Part shown: positions 32,124-40,308 of the stretch, in pieces
How positions within the stretch are numbered: the stretch's first letter is position 1
Layout: each line of letters opens with the position of its first letter
NCBI RefSeq assembly: GCF_008704655.1
Contig: NZ_CP023688.1
Span: 5,819,501 to 5,883,500 of the forward strand
Direction: 5' to 3'
DNA: 64,000 nucleotides
Source of the DNA: Streptomyces rimosus
GTDB taxonomy: Bacteria; Actinomycetota; Actinomycetes; Streptomycetales; Streptomycetaceae
Program-made: the position numbers and the translations under genes
Notes under the pieces: model-generated
Told to the model about the DNA's origin: nothing
The model's input: only the letters and a program-made list of their open reading frames with translations
Database searches by the model: none

Positions 32124-32286
32124 TCAGCCCGACCCTTTCTCGATGGCTTCAAAAATGTCCGCGTCGGTCTCCTGTTGCCAGGACGGAAGGGCGGACCAAT
32201 CGGCCACATAGCCGGGCTTCGGGTCCTCGAAGTGCTTGAGCATCTGGGCCGACCAGCAGATCGCTACGAACTGCTCTTCTGCTCAC
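32124..32286 (-). pseudogene. Frameshifted paralogue of the small protein at 32264-32488
   Basis: One frame reads EEQFVAICWSAQMLKHFE then DPKPGYVADWSALPSWQQE and DADIFEAIEKGSG before TGA at 32124. The GYV-x-W-x3-P-x-W pattern matches its upstream neighbour, and homologous text starts before the only ATG (32243). GTG at 32286 (GTGAGCAGAAGAG) would supply a good start if one A were absent, so a one-base frameshift, real or from sequencing, is likely. The ATG frame alone gives 39 residues. Confidence 0.55.
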
Positions 32287-32488
32287 GCGACAGTTTCGCC
32301 GTACGGCCGCCGCTGACCTCGACGAATCGGCGCACCTGCTCGTAAACGGCCCCAGCGGCCTCGCGTTCCCATTGCGGCGTGTCATCCCACGGAGTGACGT
32401 AGCCCGCCTTGGGCTCCCCGGGGAAATGCCGACGCACTCCCGCGATCCAGGCGTCCCGGAACAGCCGTGCACCTTCGGTCCGCGACAT
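32264..32488 (-). CDS. Hypothetical small protein (74 aa)
   Basis: Reads MSRTEGARLFRDAWIAGVRR then an HFPGEPKAGYVTPWDDTPQW core and an EREAAGAVYEQVRRFVEV helix, with a basic tail. It is a compact, probably cytosolic alpha protein with conserved aromatics in GYVTPWDDTPQWE. I know similar small proteins from streptomycetes, often near regulators, but no function. ATG 32488 is preceded by GAGAGGGATCGGC. A frameshifted relative overlaps its 3' end, suggesting tandem duplication. Confidence 0.6.
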   Translation of the reverse strand: MSRTEGARLFRDAWIAGVRRHFPGEPKAGYVTPWDDTPQWEREAAGAVYEQVRRFVEVSGGRTAKLSREQKSSS

Positions 32489-32703
32489 GCCGATCCCTCT
32501 CATCGGGCCGAACCCATGGCACGGGGCACGGAGTCCACGGGCCTTTCCGCTCTTTGCCCACCGGGCCTTTCCCGTTCCTTTCCCACCACTCATTCCCCCC
32601 AGACATAAATCACCCCCCACCAACATTTCCCCCACCCCCCGAAGCCCTCCTACGTTTCCCCGGTCGATGCGCCGCAGTAGGGAAGCAAGGGGAGTTGACG
32701 GCA

Positions 32704-33885
32704 ATGGGTAAAGTCTGGCTGTTGGCTCTGGGGGCGTTTGCCCTGGGGTTGGATGCTTATGTGATGGCGGGGCTGTTGCCCGTGGTTGCCGGTGATCTTC
32801 GGGCGTCCGTGTCGCTCGTGGGGCAGATGGTGACGGTGTTCACCTTGGCGTATGCGGTTGCGGCGCCGTTGGTCGCGGGGCTGATGGCGGGGGTGCGGCC
32901 GCGGGTGGTCATTGTGGTCGCGTTGGGCGTTTTTACGGTGGGCAATGCGGTCACGGCTCTCGCCCCCTCGTTGGGCGCGCTGCTCGCGGCGCGGGTTGTC
33001 GCGGGGGCCGGGGCGGGGGTCTACGCGGCGCTGTCCACGGCTGCCGCGTCGGCGCTGGTGCCGGGGGAGCGGCGCGGGCGGGCGCTGGCGCTGGTCATGG
33101 GCGGGATGAGTACGGGGACCGTGCTCGGTGTGCCGGTGGGGGTGCTGCTGGCCGGGCACGCGGGGTGGCGGTCGACGATGTGGCTGGTCACGGGGTTGGG
33201 GGCGGTGGCCCTGGTGGGGCTGGCCGCGCTGCTGCCGCCGGTGCCGGCCGATCCGCCGGTGCCGGCGCGGGCCCGGCTGGCCGCCGTCGCGGACCAGGAG
33301 GTGGCGCCGATCGTGGGGGTGTCGTTCCTGGCGGCGGTGGCGAGTCTGGGGCTCTATACGTATCTGGCGCCGGTGCTGGCCTCCGCGGGTGGCGTGACAG
33401 AGGTCGGCCCGTATTTGTGGGCGTGGGGGATCGGCGGCGTGGTGGGGAGCCTGGTCGCCGGGCCGCTGGTGGACCGTACGGGGAAAGCCGCGGCCCTGGT
33501 GGGCGGGGTGCTGGTGACGGTCGCCGTGGCCCAGGTCCTGCTGCCGCTGCTGGCCTCCGCCGCGCTGCCGGGCGCGGCCGCGGCCCTGGTGCTCTGGGGC
33601 GCGGCGGGCTGGGCGCTCCAGGTGCCGCAGCAGCACCGGCTGCTCGCCCTGCGTGACGACCGCGGCTCGGTCGCCCTCGCCCTGAACAATTCGGCCCTCT
33701 ATCTGGGCAGCGCGGTCGGCTCCGCGCTGGGCGGGCTGGCCCTGGCCGCGGGGGCCGAGGGGTACGCGCTGCCCTGGGCGGCGGGTGGTGTCGCGGCCCT
33801 CGGACTGGTGCTCCACCTGTGGGCGGGCCGCCGCTCCCGGCACGCCGCGCGCGTCGGTACCCTTGGCGGTTATGAGCACTCTTGA
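32704..33885 (+). CDS. MFS efflux transporter (Cmx/CmrA-like DHA1)
   Basis: Twelve-span drug:proton antiporter of 393 residues. It starts KVWLLALGAFALGLDAYVMAGLLPVVAGDL. The motif A region is altered (AGLMAGVRPRVVIVVALGVFTVGNA), and motif C-like text GGMSTGTVLGVPVG in TM5 marks an exporter. The family includes chloramphenicol exporters, but substrate cannot be read from sequence. ATG 32704 follows AGGGGAG. The upstream 215 bases include a tract of C/A-rich low complexity. The 3' end overlaps the DUF3039 gene by 14 nt in another frame. Confidence 0.85.
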   Translation: MGKVWLLALGAFALGLDAYVMAGLLPVVAGDLRASVSLVGQMVTVFTLAYAVAAPLVAGLMAGVRPRVVIVVALGVFTVGNAVTALAPSLGALLAARVVAGAGAGVYAALSTAAASALVPGERRGRALALVMGGMSTGTVLGVPVGVLLAGHAGWRSTMWLVTGLGAVALVGLAALLPPVPADPPVPARARLAAVADQEVAPIVGVSFLAAVASLGLYTYLAPVLASAGGVTEVGPYLWAWGIGGVVGSLVAGPLVDRTGKAAALVGGVLVTVAVAQVLLPLLASAALPGAAAALVLWGAAGWALQVPQQHRLLALRDDRGSVALALNNSALYLGSAVGSALGGLALAAGAEGYALPWAAGGVAALGLVLHLWAGRRSRHAARVGTLGGYEHS

Positions 33886-34165
33886 GCCCGAGCGCGGGGC
33901 AGGTACGGGGACCCTCGTAGAGCCGACGCCGCAGACGTCGCACGGCGACGGCGACCACGAGCGCTACGCCCACTATGTCCAGAAGGACAAGATCATGGCG
34001 AGCGCGCTCGACGGCACCCCCGTCGTCGCCCTCTGCGGCAAGGTCTGGGTCCCGGGCCGCGACCCGAAGAAGTACCCGGTCTGCCCCATGTGCAAGGAGA
34101 TCTACGAGTCCATGGGCGCCGGTGGCGACAAGGACAAGGGCGGCAAGGACGGCGGCAAGAAGTAG
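33872..34165 (+). CDS. DUF3039 family protein
   Basis: 97-residue actinobacterial protein. The conserved core is HYVQKDKIMASALDGTPVVALCGKVWVPGRDPKKYPVCPMCKEIYESM, where Cys residues in ALCGK, PVCPMCKE form a likely metal-binding knuckle. It is followed by a Gly/Lys tail. It starts inside the end of the MFS gene (14-nt overlap), and TACCCT lies 8 nt before the ATG, so a leaderless mRNA is possible. The family is highly conserved in Streptomyces, with no known role. Confidence 0.85.
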   Translation: MSTLEPERGAGTGTLVEPTPQTSHGDGDHERYAHYVQKDKIMASALDGTPVVALCGKVWVPGRDPKKYPVCPMCKEIYESMGAGGDKDKGGKDGGKK

Positions 34166-34270
34166 TCCGTCCCGCCGGAGCCGGCGCCCTGCCGCGCGGC
34201 TCCCGCCCGCTCTGCGCGTGTCCGGCCCGTTCCCGTACGAGGAGCGGGCCGCGTGCGTTGTGCCGTGGTA

Positions 34271-34306
34271 CCGAGGCCCGGTCCCCGTGTGGGGGCCGGG
34301 CCTCGG
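34271..34306. terminator. Bidirectional terminator
   Basis: A 16-bp GC-rich stem with one G-T pair (34271-34286 with 34291-34306) lies between convergent DUF3039 and protease-inhibitor genes. Confidence 0.7.
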
Positions 34307-34325
34307 CCGTACGGTGCGGGGCGTG

Positions 34326-34751
34326 TCAGTCGCGCCAGGGGATGATGTTGAAGATGTCGCCGCTCTCGGCGTTGGCGACGCACTGGTTCGGATAGGTGTG
34401 CTGGTAGGCGGTCGTTCTGCCGTGCCACGTGCCGTGGGCGACGACCGTGACCGGCTGGTAGATCCGCGGGCAGGCGCGGTGCTCCGCCGGGACGCGGGTG
34501 TAGTCGCCGTTGGCCATGGCCAGCTTGAGGCAGGCCCCCGCCGGGTCCGGGTGGTCGCCGCCGGTCGGGAAGCAGTACAGGCGGGCGGCGGCGAGGAGGG
34601 GCCCGGAGGGGCCGGTGCCCTCGTGGACGGCGATGTGCTGGCGGCCGCCGGTCTCCGGCTGGGGGTGCGCGGCGGCGGGGGTGGCCGCGAAGGGCAGCAG
34701 CCCCAGGGCGGCGACGGTCAGCAGGGCGGTGCGTACGGGTCTGGCGCGCAT
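34326..34751 (-). CDS. Subtilisin inhibitor-like protein (SSI family)
   Basis: Secreted serine-protease inhibitor of 141 residues. Signal peptide at 1-28 with AAAH cleavage context, then the SSI fold. Four cysteines (60, 74, 94, 124) match the two family disulphides. The reactive loop reads ACPRIYQPV; by alignment with SSI, where P1 is the second residue after the third Cys, P1 here is Arg96, predicting trypsin-like specificity rather than subtilisin. Such inhibitors time extracellular proteolysis during aerial growth. ATG 34751 is chosen because the signal peptide begins there. Confidence 0.88.
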   Translation of the reverse strand: MRARPVRTALLTVAALGLLPFAATPAAAHPQPETGGRQHIAVHEGTGPSGPLLAAARLYCFPTGGDHPDPAGACLKLAMANGDYTRVPAEHRACPRIYQPVTVVAHGTWHGRTTAYQHTYPNQCVANAESGDIFNIIPWRD

Positions 34752-34955
34752 GGCTTCGGTCGGTCCTTTGTGTGGGGTGCGGCTGGGTGCTGCTGCCGGG
34801 GGCCGCGGCCGGGAGCCTGGTTCTCGCGCGGCGCCCGGTGCTGCTTGCGGTAGCAGAGGAGGGACATCTGATTCATAGATAGACGTACCGGGACCGAACG
34901 GCGGCGATTGTGGGCCAGTGGTGGCGTGTCGCCCGCGGCGTTGCCTGATCGGCTC

Positions 34956-34984
34956 TTGTCGGGGAGCGTCGGCGCGCTTAGCCT
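34956..34984 (+). promoter_or_regulatory. Promoter of the sugar ABC operon
   Basis: TTGTCG (34956-34961), a 17-bp spacer and TAGCCT (34979-34984), fitting the HrdB-type pattern. The transcript would start near 34991 and run through the inverted repeat at 35013-35029 before the ATG at 35051. Confidence 0.6.
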
Positions 34985-35012
34985 CCTGAGGATTGTGCAT
35001 GGCGAAACGCCC

Positions 35013-35029
35013 GTTGCACATGCTGCAAC
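35013..35029. promoter_or_regulatory. Operator-like palindrome upstream of the sugar ABC operon
   Basis: GTTGCACATGCTGCAAC: 6-bp arms around CATGC. A TGTGCA element at about 34994 faces TGCACA at about 35016, giving a second, wider inverted repeat. The position just downstream of the promoter suits a LacI or ROK-type repressor. No DasR-type site (TGGTCTAGACCA-like) was found here. Confidence 0.55.
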
Positions 35030-35050
35030 GTTCCTTTCAGGGGGTCCCCA

Positions 35051-36349
35051 ATGCAGCTCTCCGCCCGAACAGCCGCCCGCGCGGCCGCACTTGTCCTGGC
35101 CGTCGCCACCGCCGCCGGCTGCGCCCCGCCCACCTCCGGCGGCGGTGCCAAGGAGGACACCAAGACCGGCACGCTGCGGGTCTGGCTCTTCCAGGAGGTC
35201 AACAACAAGCCCAAGGAGGCGGCCGTCGGCAAGGCGGTGGCCGACTTCAAGGCCGCGCACCGGGGCACCGACGTCCGGGTCGACTACATCCCGGTCGACA
35301 CCCGCGCCCAGCGCATCAAGGCCGCCTTCAACGACCCCAAGAGCGCCCCCGACGTGATCGAGTACGGCAACACCGACACCGCCGGGTACGTGAAGGACGG
35401 CGGACTGGCCGACGTCAGCCAGGAGTTCGGCGCCTGGCAGGAGGCCAAGGACACCGATCCCACCGCCAAGCAGTCGGTGACCGTGGACGGCAAGGTCTAC
35501 GGCGCGCCGCTGTTCGTCGGCGTACGGGCGCTGTACTACCGCACCGATGTGTTCAAGGAACTGGGCATCGCCGTGCCCACCACGCAGGACGAGGTCGCCG
35601 CGGCCGCCCGCAAGATCCGCGCCGAGCGGCCCGAGCTGTACGGGATCGCCGTCGGCGGCGCGTACACGTACGGCGCGCTGCCCTTCCTGTGGGCGCACGG
35701 CGGCGAGCTGGCCACCGGCCGGGGCAAGGACTTCACCGCCGCCGTGAACAGCGAGAAGTCGCAGGCGGGGATCAAGGCGTACGCGGACCTCTTCGGCGAC
35801 GCCAACTGCCCCGCCGCCAAGTGCGCGGAGATGGGCGGCAACGACACCGTCGCCGCCTTCGCCGCCGGCAAGGCGGGCATGGCGATCGGCGGCGACTTCA
35901 GCCACCAGGCCGTGGAGGCCGGCAAGGTGAAGGGCAAGTACGCGGTGGTGCCGCTGCCCGGCACCACCAAGGGCTCGATCGCCCCGGCCTTCGCGGGCGG
36001 CAACAACATCGGCGTCCTGAAGAGCAGTTCGCACCGCACGCTGGCCGTGGACCTGATGAAGCAGCTGGCCGGCAAGGACACCCAGCGGCGGCTGTTCGAC
36101 GCGATGGGCTTCCTGCCGACGTACACCGACGTACGGGCCGAGGCGGCGAAGAAGCAGCCGTTCGTCAAGCCGTTCGTGCGGACGCTGGACGCGGGCGCCA
36201 AGTTCGTGCCGGTCTCCCCGGCCTGGGCCACCATCGACGCCTCGCTCGTACTGCCGACGATGTACCAGGAGATCGTCAGCGGCCGGAAGGACGTCGCCAC
36301 GGCATCCGGTGACGCGGCCAAGAAGATGGACGAGGCGTTCAAGAAGTGA
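35051..36349 (+). CDS. Sugar ABC transporter substrate-binding lipoprotein
   Basis: Extracellular solute receptor (family 1 type) of 432 residues with lipobox AAGC, lipid Cys24. The mature protein has GTLRVWLFQEVNNKPKEAAVGKAVADF, DVIEYGNTDTAGYVKDGGLADVSQEF and GAPLFVGVRALYYRTDVFKELGI, the usual carbohydrate-binding lobes. The context, with two permeases and a GH20 hexosaminidase, points to amino-sugar oligomers such as chitobiose (inference). No ATPase is encoded, so a shared MsiK-type ATPase elsewhere is likely. CAGGGGGT precedes the ATG, and the stop overlaps the next start by 4 nt. Confidence 0.9.
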   Translation: MQLSARTAARAAALVLAVATAAGCAPPTSGGGAKEDTKTGTLRVWLFQEVNNKPKEAAVGKAVADFKAAHRGTDVRVDYIPVDTRAQRIKAAFNDPKSAPDVIEYGNTDTAGYVKDGGLADVSQEFGAWQEAKDTDPTAKQSVTVDGKVYGAPLFVGVRALYYRTDVFKELGIAVPTTQDEVAAAARKIRAERPELYGIAVGGAYTYGALPFLWAHGGELATGRGKDFTAAVNSEKSQAGIKAYADLFGDANCPAAKCAEMGGNDTVAAFAAGKAGMAIGGDFSHQAVEAGKVKGKYAVVPLPGTTKGSIAPAFAGGNNIGVLKSSSHRTLAVDLMKQLAGKDTQRRLFDAMGFLPTYTDVRAEAAKKQPFVKPFVRTLDAGAKFVPVSPAWATIDASLVLPTMYQEIVSGRKDVATASGDAAKKMDEAFKK

Positions 36350-37305
36350 CGCTCACGGTCAAGGAAGCACGCGCCGGGGGCGGCCGGACGCCGCTCACCG
36401 GCGCCCGCCGCGTACGGCCGCCGTCCCGCCGAGGAAGCCGCTGGACGCCCTGGCTCTATCTCGCGCCCGCGCTGGTCGTGCTGGGTGGCCTGCTCGTCTA
36501 CCCGATCTACCAGCTCGGCCTGATCTCGTTCCTCGAATACACCCAGGCCCAGGTCAGCGGCGGTGAACCGACCAGCTTCCAGGGGCTGGCGAACTACGCC
36601 GAGCTGTTCGGGGACGGTCAGTTCTGGCAGGTGCTGCTCGCCACGGTGGTGTTCGCCGCGGCCTGTGTCGTGTGCACGCTGGCGGTCGGCTGCTCGTTCG
36701 CAGTGCTGCTCACCCGGATACGGGCGGTGCCGCGCCTGGCCCTGATGCTGGCCGCGCTCGGCGCCTGGGCCACCCCCGCCATCACCGGCTCCACCGTCTG
36801 GGTCTTCCTCTTCGACCCGGACTTCGGGCCGGTCAACCGGGTGCTGGGCCTCGGCGACTTTTCGTGGACCTACGGACGCTACAGCGCCTTCGCGCTGGTC
36901 CTGCTGGAAGTCGTGTGGTGCTCGTTCCCGTTCGTGATGGTCACCGTCTACGCGGGCATCCGCGCCATTCCGGAGGAGGTCCTGGAGGCCGCGGCCCTGG
37001 ACGGCGCGTCACAGTGGCGCATCTGGCGCTCGGTCATGGCGCCGATGCTGCGGCCGATCCTCGTCGTCGTCACCATCCAGTCCGTCATCTGGGACTTCAA
37101 GGTCTTCACCCAGATCTATGTGATGACCAACGGCGGCGGCATCGCCGGGCAGAACCTCGTACTGAACGTGTACGCCTACCAGAAGGCGTTCGCCTCGTCC
37201 CAGTACAGCCTGGGCTCGGCCATCGGCATCGTGATGCTGCTGATCCTGCTGGCCGTCACGCTCGTCTACCTGCGCCTGCTGCGCCGACAGGGGGAGGAAC
37301 TGTGA
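36346..37305 (+). CDS. Sugar ABC transporter permease (MalF type)
   Basis: Inner-membrane permease of 319 residues with six spans, the first at about 39-62 (LYLAPALVVLGGLLVYPIYQLGLI). The EAA loop reads EEVLEAAALDGASQWRIWRSVMAPMLRP (about 205-235) and contacts the ATPase. The basic 35-residue N-terminus is cytosolic. GTG 36346 overlaps the TGA of the binding-protein gene, and its own TGA overlaps the next GTG, so all three are translationally coupled. Confidence 0.9.
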   Translation: MTLTVKEARAGGGRTPLTGARRVRPPSRRGSRWTPWLYLAPALVVLGGLLVYPIYQLGLISFLEYTQAQVSGGEPTSFQGLANYAELFGDGQFWQVLLATVVFAAACVVCTLAVGCSFAVLLTRIRAVPRLALMLAALGAWATPAITGSTVWVFLFDPDFGPVNRVLGLGDFSWTYGRYSAFALVLLEVVWCSFPFVMVTVYAGIRAIPEEVLEAAALDGASQWRIWRSVMAPMLRPILVVVTIQSVIWDFKVFTQIYVMTNGGGIAGQNLVLNVYAYQKAFASSQYSLGSAIGIVMLLILLAVTLVYLRLLRRQGEEL

Positions 37306-38192
37306 GTACGGTCCGGGAAGGAACTGTGCGTACGGTCCGTACGCCGCGGATCCGGCGGCCGGGGCGGCTGGCCGCCGAGGCGGGCGCGCTGCTGATCGCC
37401 GCCGCCGTGGCCTTTCCCCTCTACTGGATGGTGCTGTCCGCCTTCAAACCGGCGGGCGAGGTGCAGTCCACCGAGCCGCTGCCCTGGACCCTGCACCCCT
37501 CGCTGGACGCCTTCCGGCGGGTCTTCCAGCAGCAGGACTTCGGGCGGTACTTCCTCAACAGCCTGTTCGTGGCGGGCGTCGTCGTCATCGCCTCCGCGCT
37601 GATCGCCTTCCTGGCGGCGACGGCCGTCACCCGCTTCCGCTTCCGGTTCCGCACCACCCTGCTGATCATGTTCCTGGTTGCGCAGATGGTGCCGGTCGAG
37701 GCGCTGACCATTCCGCTCTTCTTCCTGATGCGCGACGTCGGCGACGCCGTACCGGGCATCGGCCTGAACACCCTCGGCTCACTGATCCTGCCGCACCTCG
37801 CCTTCTCCCTGCCCTTCGCGATCTGGATGCTGCGCGGCTTCGTCAAGGCCGTACCCGAGGCGCTGGAGGAGGCCGCCTGTCTGGACGGCGCGTCCCGCTC
37901 GCGCTTCCTGTGGCAGATCCTCTTCCCGCTCGTCTTCCCCGGCCTCGTCGCCACCAGCGTCTTCTCCTTCATCAGCACCTGGAACGACTTCCTCTTCGCC
38001 AAGTCCTTCATCATCAGCGCGACGGAGAACTCCACGCTCCCGATGGCCCTGCTGGTCTTCTTCAAGCCGGACGAGAACGACTGGGGCGGGATCATGGCGG
38101 CGTCGACCGTGATGACCGTGCCCGTGCTGGTGTTCTTCGTGCTCGTACAGCGCAGGCTGGTGTCGGGACTCGGCGGTGCGGTGAAGGACTGA
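37302..38192 (+). CDS. Sugar ABC transporter permease (MalG type)
   Basis: Second permease, 296 residues, six spans. It starts VSTVREGTVRTVRTPRIRRPGRLAAEAGALLIAAAVAFPLYWMVLSAFKP. The EAA loop is PEALEEAACLDGASRSRFLWQILFPLVFPG (about 180-210), followed by the WNDFLFAKSFI span typical of MalG partners. GTG 37302 overlaps the preceding stop. The VREGTVRTVR repeat near the start is an internal short duplication. It pairs with the MalF-type gene to form the pore. Confidence 0.9.
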   Translation: MSTVREGTVRTVRTPRIRRPGRLAAEAGALLIAAAVAFPLYWMVLSAFKPAGEVQSTEPLPWTLHPSLDAFRRVFQQQDFGRYFLNSLFVAGVVVIASALIAFLAATAVTRFRFRFRTTLLIMFLVAQMVPVEALTIPLFFLMRDVGDAVPGIGLNTLGSLILPHLAFSLPFAIWMLRGFVKAVPEALEEAACLDGASRSRFLWQILFPLVFPGLVATSVFSFISTWNDFLFAKSFIISATENSTLPMALLVFFKPDENDWGGIMAASTVMTVPVLVFFVLVQRRLVSGLGGAVKD

Positions 38193-38256
38193 CGATGCCC
38201 TTGACCGTGCTCACCACCCCCGCTCTCCTTCAAGCCCACGACGGAAGGCTCAGCAC

Positions 38257-39930
38257 ATGGACGACGCAGTGACGGCGGACGCCGCCCGGGCGGCGACCGG
38301 CCTGATACCGCAGCCCCGCGACACCCGCCCGGAGAACGGCGCGTTCCTCCTCGGCCCGGCCACCGTCCTGGACGCGGGACCCGGTACGGAGACCACCGCC
38401 GCCTGGCTGCGCGGCACCGTCGGCGCCGCGACCGGCCTGCCACTGCCACCCGGCAGCGCCGGGACCGGCCCGGACGACGGCGTCATCCGCCTGCGCGTCG
38501 ACGCCGACACCGCCGACGCACTCGGCCCCGAGGGCTACCGGCTGACCGTCGGCCACACCGGCGTCACCCTCCTCGGCGGCGGCGCGGCAGGCACCTTCTG
38601 GGGCGCCCAGACGCTGCGGCAACTGCTCGGGCCCGCCGCGCACCGCCGCGCGCCGCTGCGCCCCGGCCACCGCTGGGCCGTACCGGCCGTACGCATCGAG
38701 GACGCGCCCCGCTTCGCCTGGCGCGGCATGATGCTCGACGTCGCACGGCACTTCCTGCCCAAGGACGGTGTGCTGCGCTACCTCGACCTGCTCGCCGCCC
38801 ACAAGCTCAACGTCCTGCACCTCCACCTCACCGACGACCAGGGCTGGCGCATCGAGATCGAGCGCTATCCGAAGCTGACCGAGACCGGCGCCTGGCGGGA
38901 GCGCACCAAACTCGGCCACCGGGCCTCACCCCTGTGGGACGACCGCCCGCACGGCGGCTACTACACCCAGGACGACATCCGCGAGATCGTCGCCTACGCC
39001 GCCGCGCGGCATATCTCCGTCGTCCCGGAGATCGACATCCCGGGCCACTCACAGGCCGCCATCGCGGCATACCCGGAACTGGGCAACACCGACGTCATCG
39101 ACACCAACTCCCTCGGGGTCTGGGACACGTGGGGCGTCAATCCGAATGTACTGGCGCCCACTGACAACGCCCTGCGCTTCTACGAAGGGGTCCTGGAGGA
39201 GGTGCTCGCCCTCTTCCCCTCCCGCTTCGTGCACATGGGCGGCGACGAGTGCCCCAAGGACCAGTGGCGCGCGTCGCCGTACGCCCAGGCCCGTATCAAG
39301 GAACTCGGCGTGGGCGACGAGGACGGACTGCAGAGCTGGTTCATCCGCCACTTCGACCGCTGGCTCGCCGACCGGGGCCGCCGCCTGATCGGCTGGGACG
39401 AGATCCTGGAGGGCGGCCTCGCGCCGGGCGCCGCGGTGTCCTCCTGGCGCGGCTACGCGGGCGGCATCGCCGCGGCGCGGGCGGGCCACGACGTGGTCAT
39501 GTGCCCCGAACAGCAGGTCTACCTGGACCACCGGCAGCACGACGGCCCCGACGAGCCCGTACCGATCGGCTACGTACGGACCTTGGAGGACGTCTACCGC
39601 TTCGAGCCCGTACCGCCCCAGCTGACCCCGGAACAGGCCGCCCACGTGCTCGGCACCCAGGCCAACGTCTGGACCGAGGTGATGGAGACCCCGCAGCGCC
39701 TCGACTACCAGGTCTTCCCGCGGCTCGCCGCGTTCGCCGAGGTCGCCTGGTCCGAGCTGCCGCCGCCCGCGGAGCGCGACCACGCCGGATTCACCCGCCG
39801 GATGGCCGCCCACTACGCCCGCCTGGACGCGCTCGGCGTCGACTACCGGCCGCCCGGCGGCCCCCTCCCGTGGCAGCGGCGCCCCGGGTTGCTCGGACGC
39901 CCGATCGAGGGGTCGCCCCCAAACGTGTGA
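38257..39930 (+). CDS. Beta-N-acetylhexosaminidase, GH20
   Basis: Glycosidase of 557 residues that removes terminal GlcNAc or GalNAc by substrate-assisted catalysis. Domains: GH20b at about 15-130, then the TIM barrel with HLHLTDDQGWRIEIERYP and PEIDIPGHSQAAIAAYPEL. The catalytic pair is Asp330-Glu331 in HMGGDE. No signal peptide is visible, so the enzyme probably works in the cytoplasm on chito-oligomers brought in by the upstream ABC genes, 64 bases away. This arrangement corresponds to the recalled SCO2943-2946 locus. ATG 38257 follows GAAGG. Confidence 0.9.
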   Translation: MDDAVTADAARAATGLIPQPRDTRPENGAFLLGPATVLDAGPGTETTAAWLRGTVGAATGLPLPPGSAGTGPDDGVIRLRVDADTADALGPEGYRLTVGHTGVTLLGGGAAGTFWGAQTLRQLLGPAAHRRAPLRPGHRWAVPAVRIEDAPRFAWRGMMLDVARHFLPKDGVLRYLDLLAAHKLNVLHLHLTDDQGWRIEIERYPKLTETGAWRERTKLGHRASPLWDDRPHGGYYTQDDIREIVAYAAARHISVVPEIDIPGHSQAAIAAYPELGNTDVIDTNSLGVWDTWGVNPNVLAPTDNALRFYEGVLEEVLALFPSRFVHMGGDECPKDQWRASPYAQARIKELGVGDEDGLQSWFIRHFDRWLADRGRRLIGWDEILEGGLAPGAAVSSWRGYAGGIAAARAGHDVVMCPEQQVYLDHRQHDGPDEPVPIGYVRTLEDVYRFEPVPPQLTPEQAAHVLGTQANVWTEVMETPQRLDYQVFPRLAAFAEVAWSELPPPAERDHAGFTRRMAAHYARLDALGVDYRPPGGPLPWQRRPGLLGRPIEGSPPNV

Positions 39931-40308
39931 GCCGGGGCGGATGCGGGCGGCCGGGGCGGCCGGTTGCTGGGACGGTGGTTCCCGCCCAACGCACCCACGG
40001 CGGTCAAGGTGATGTATGTCCGGTAAGTCCCTCGGAGCGTGCCCATCCGCACGCTCCACGGCCCCCGGCCGCCGGCGCCCGCGGCCACGGCGGAGCCCCA
40101 CTCCGCTTGGCGTCCCGAACATCCCGTACGCCCCGAACACCGGCCTTGTCACGCGCCGGAGGCGCCCGATGCCGTGCGAGCGCGCCTGGAAGACGGGCCC
40201 TGGCGCCGCGGGCCTGCAAAGATGTGCCAGAGTTGCCACGTCCGGACCGTGAGCACGTACCGTACGGCGGAGCGGAACAGCCGGGACACCGGGGAAGGGG
40301 CAGCTGGG
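39931..40308. other. 378-base gap before the molybdenum hydroxylase operon
   Basis: An 8-bp hairpin at 40034-40057 (GGAGCGTG/CACGCTCC) may end the hexosaminidase transcript. TTGCCA near 40234 and TACCGT near 40257 are weak promoter candidates. No gene is supported; a GTG near 40250 is an alternative start for the next gene. Confidence 0.4.

Noticed and set aside
32149..32472. 107-residue minus-strand frame overlapping the small paralogues
   Set aside because: Arg/Ser-rich shadow of the 32264-32488 gene in another frame, with no ribosome site.
34900..35050. DasR-responsive element upstream of the amino-sugar operon
   Set aside because: No TGGTCTAGACCA-like palindrome is visible; the palindrome present is of a different type.
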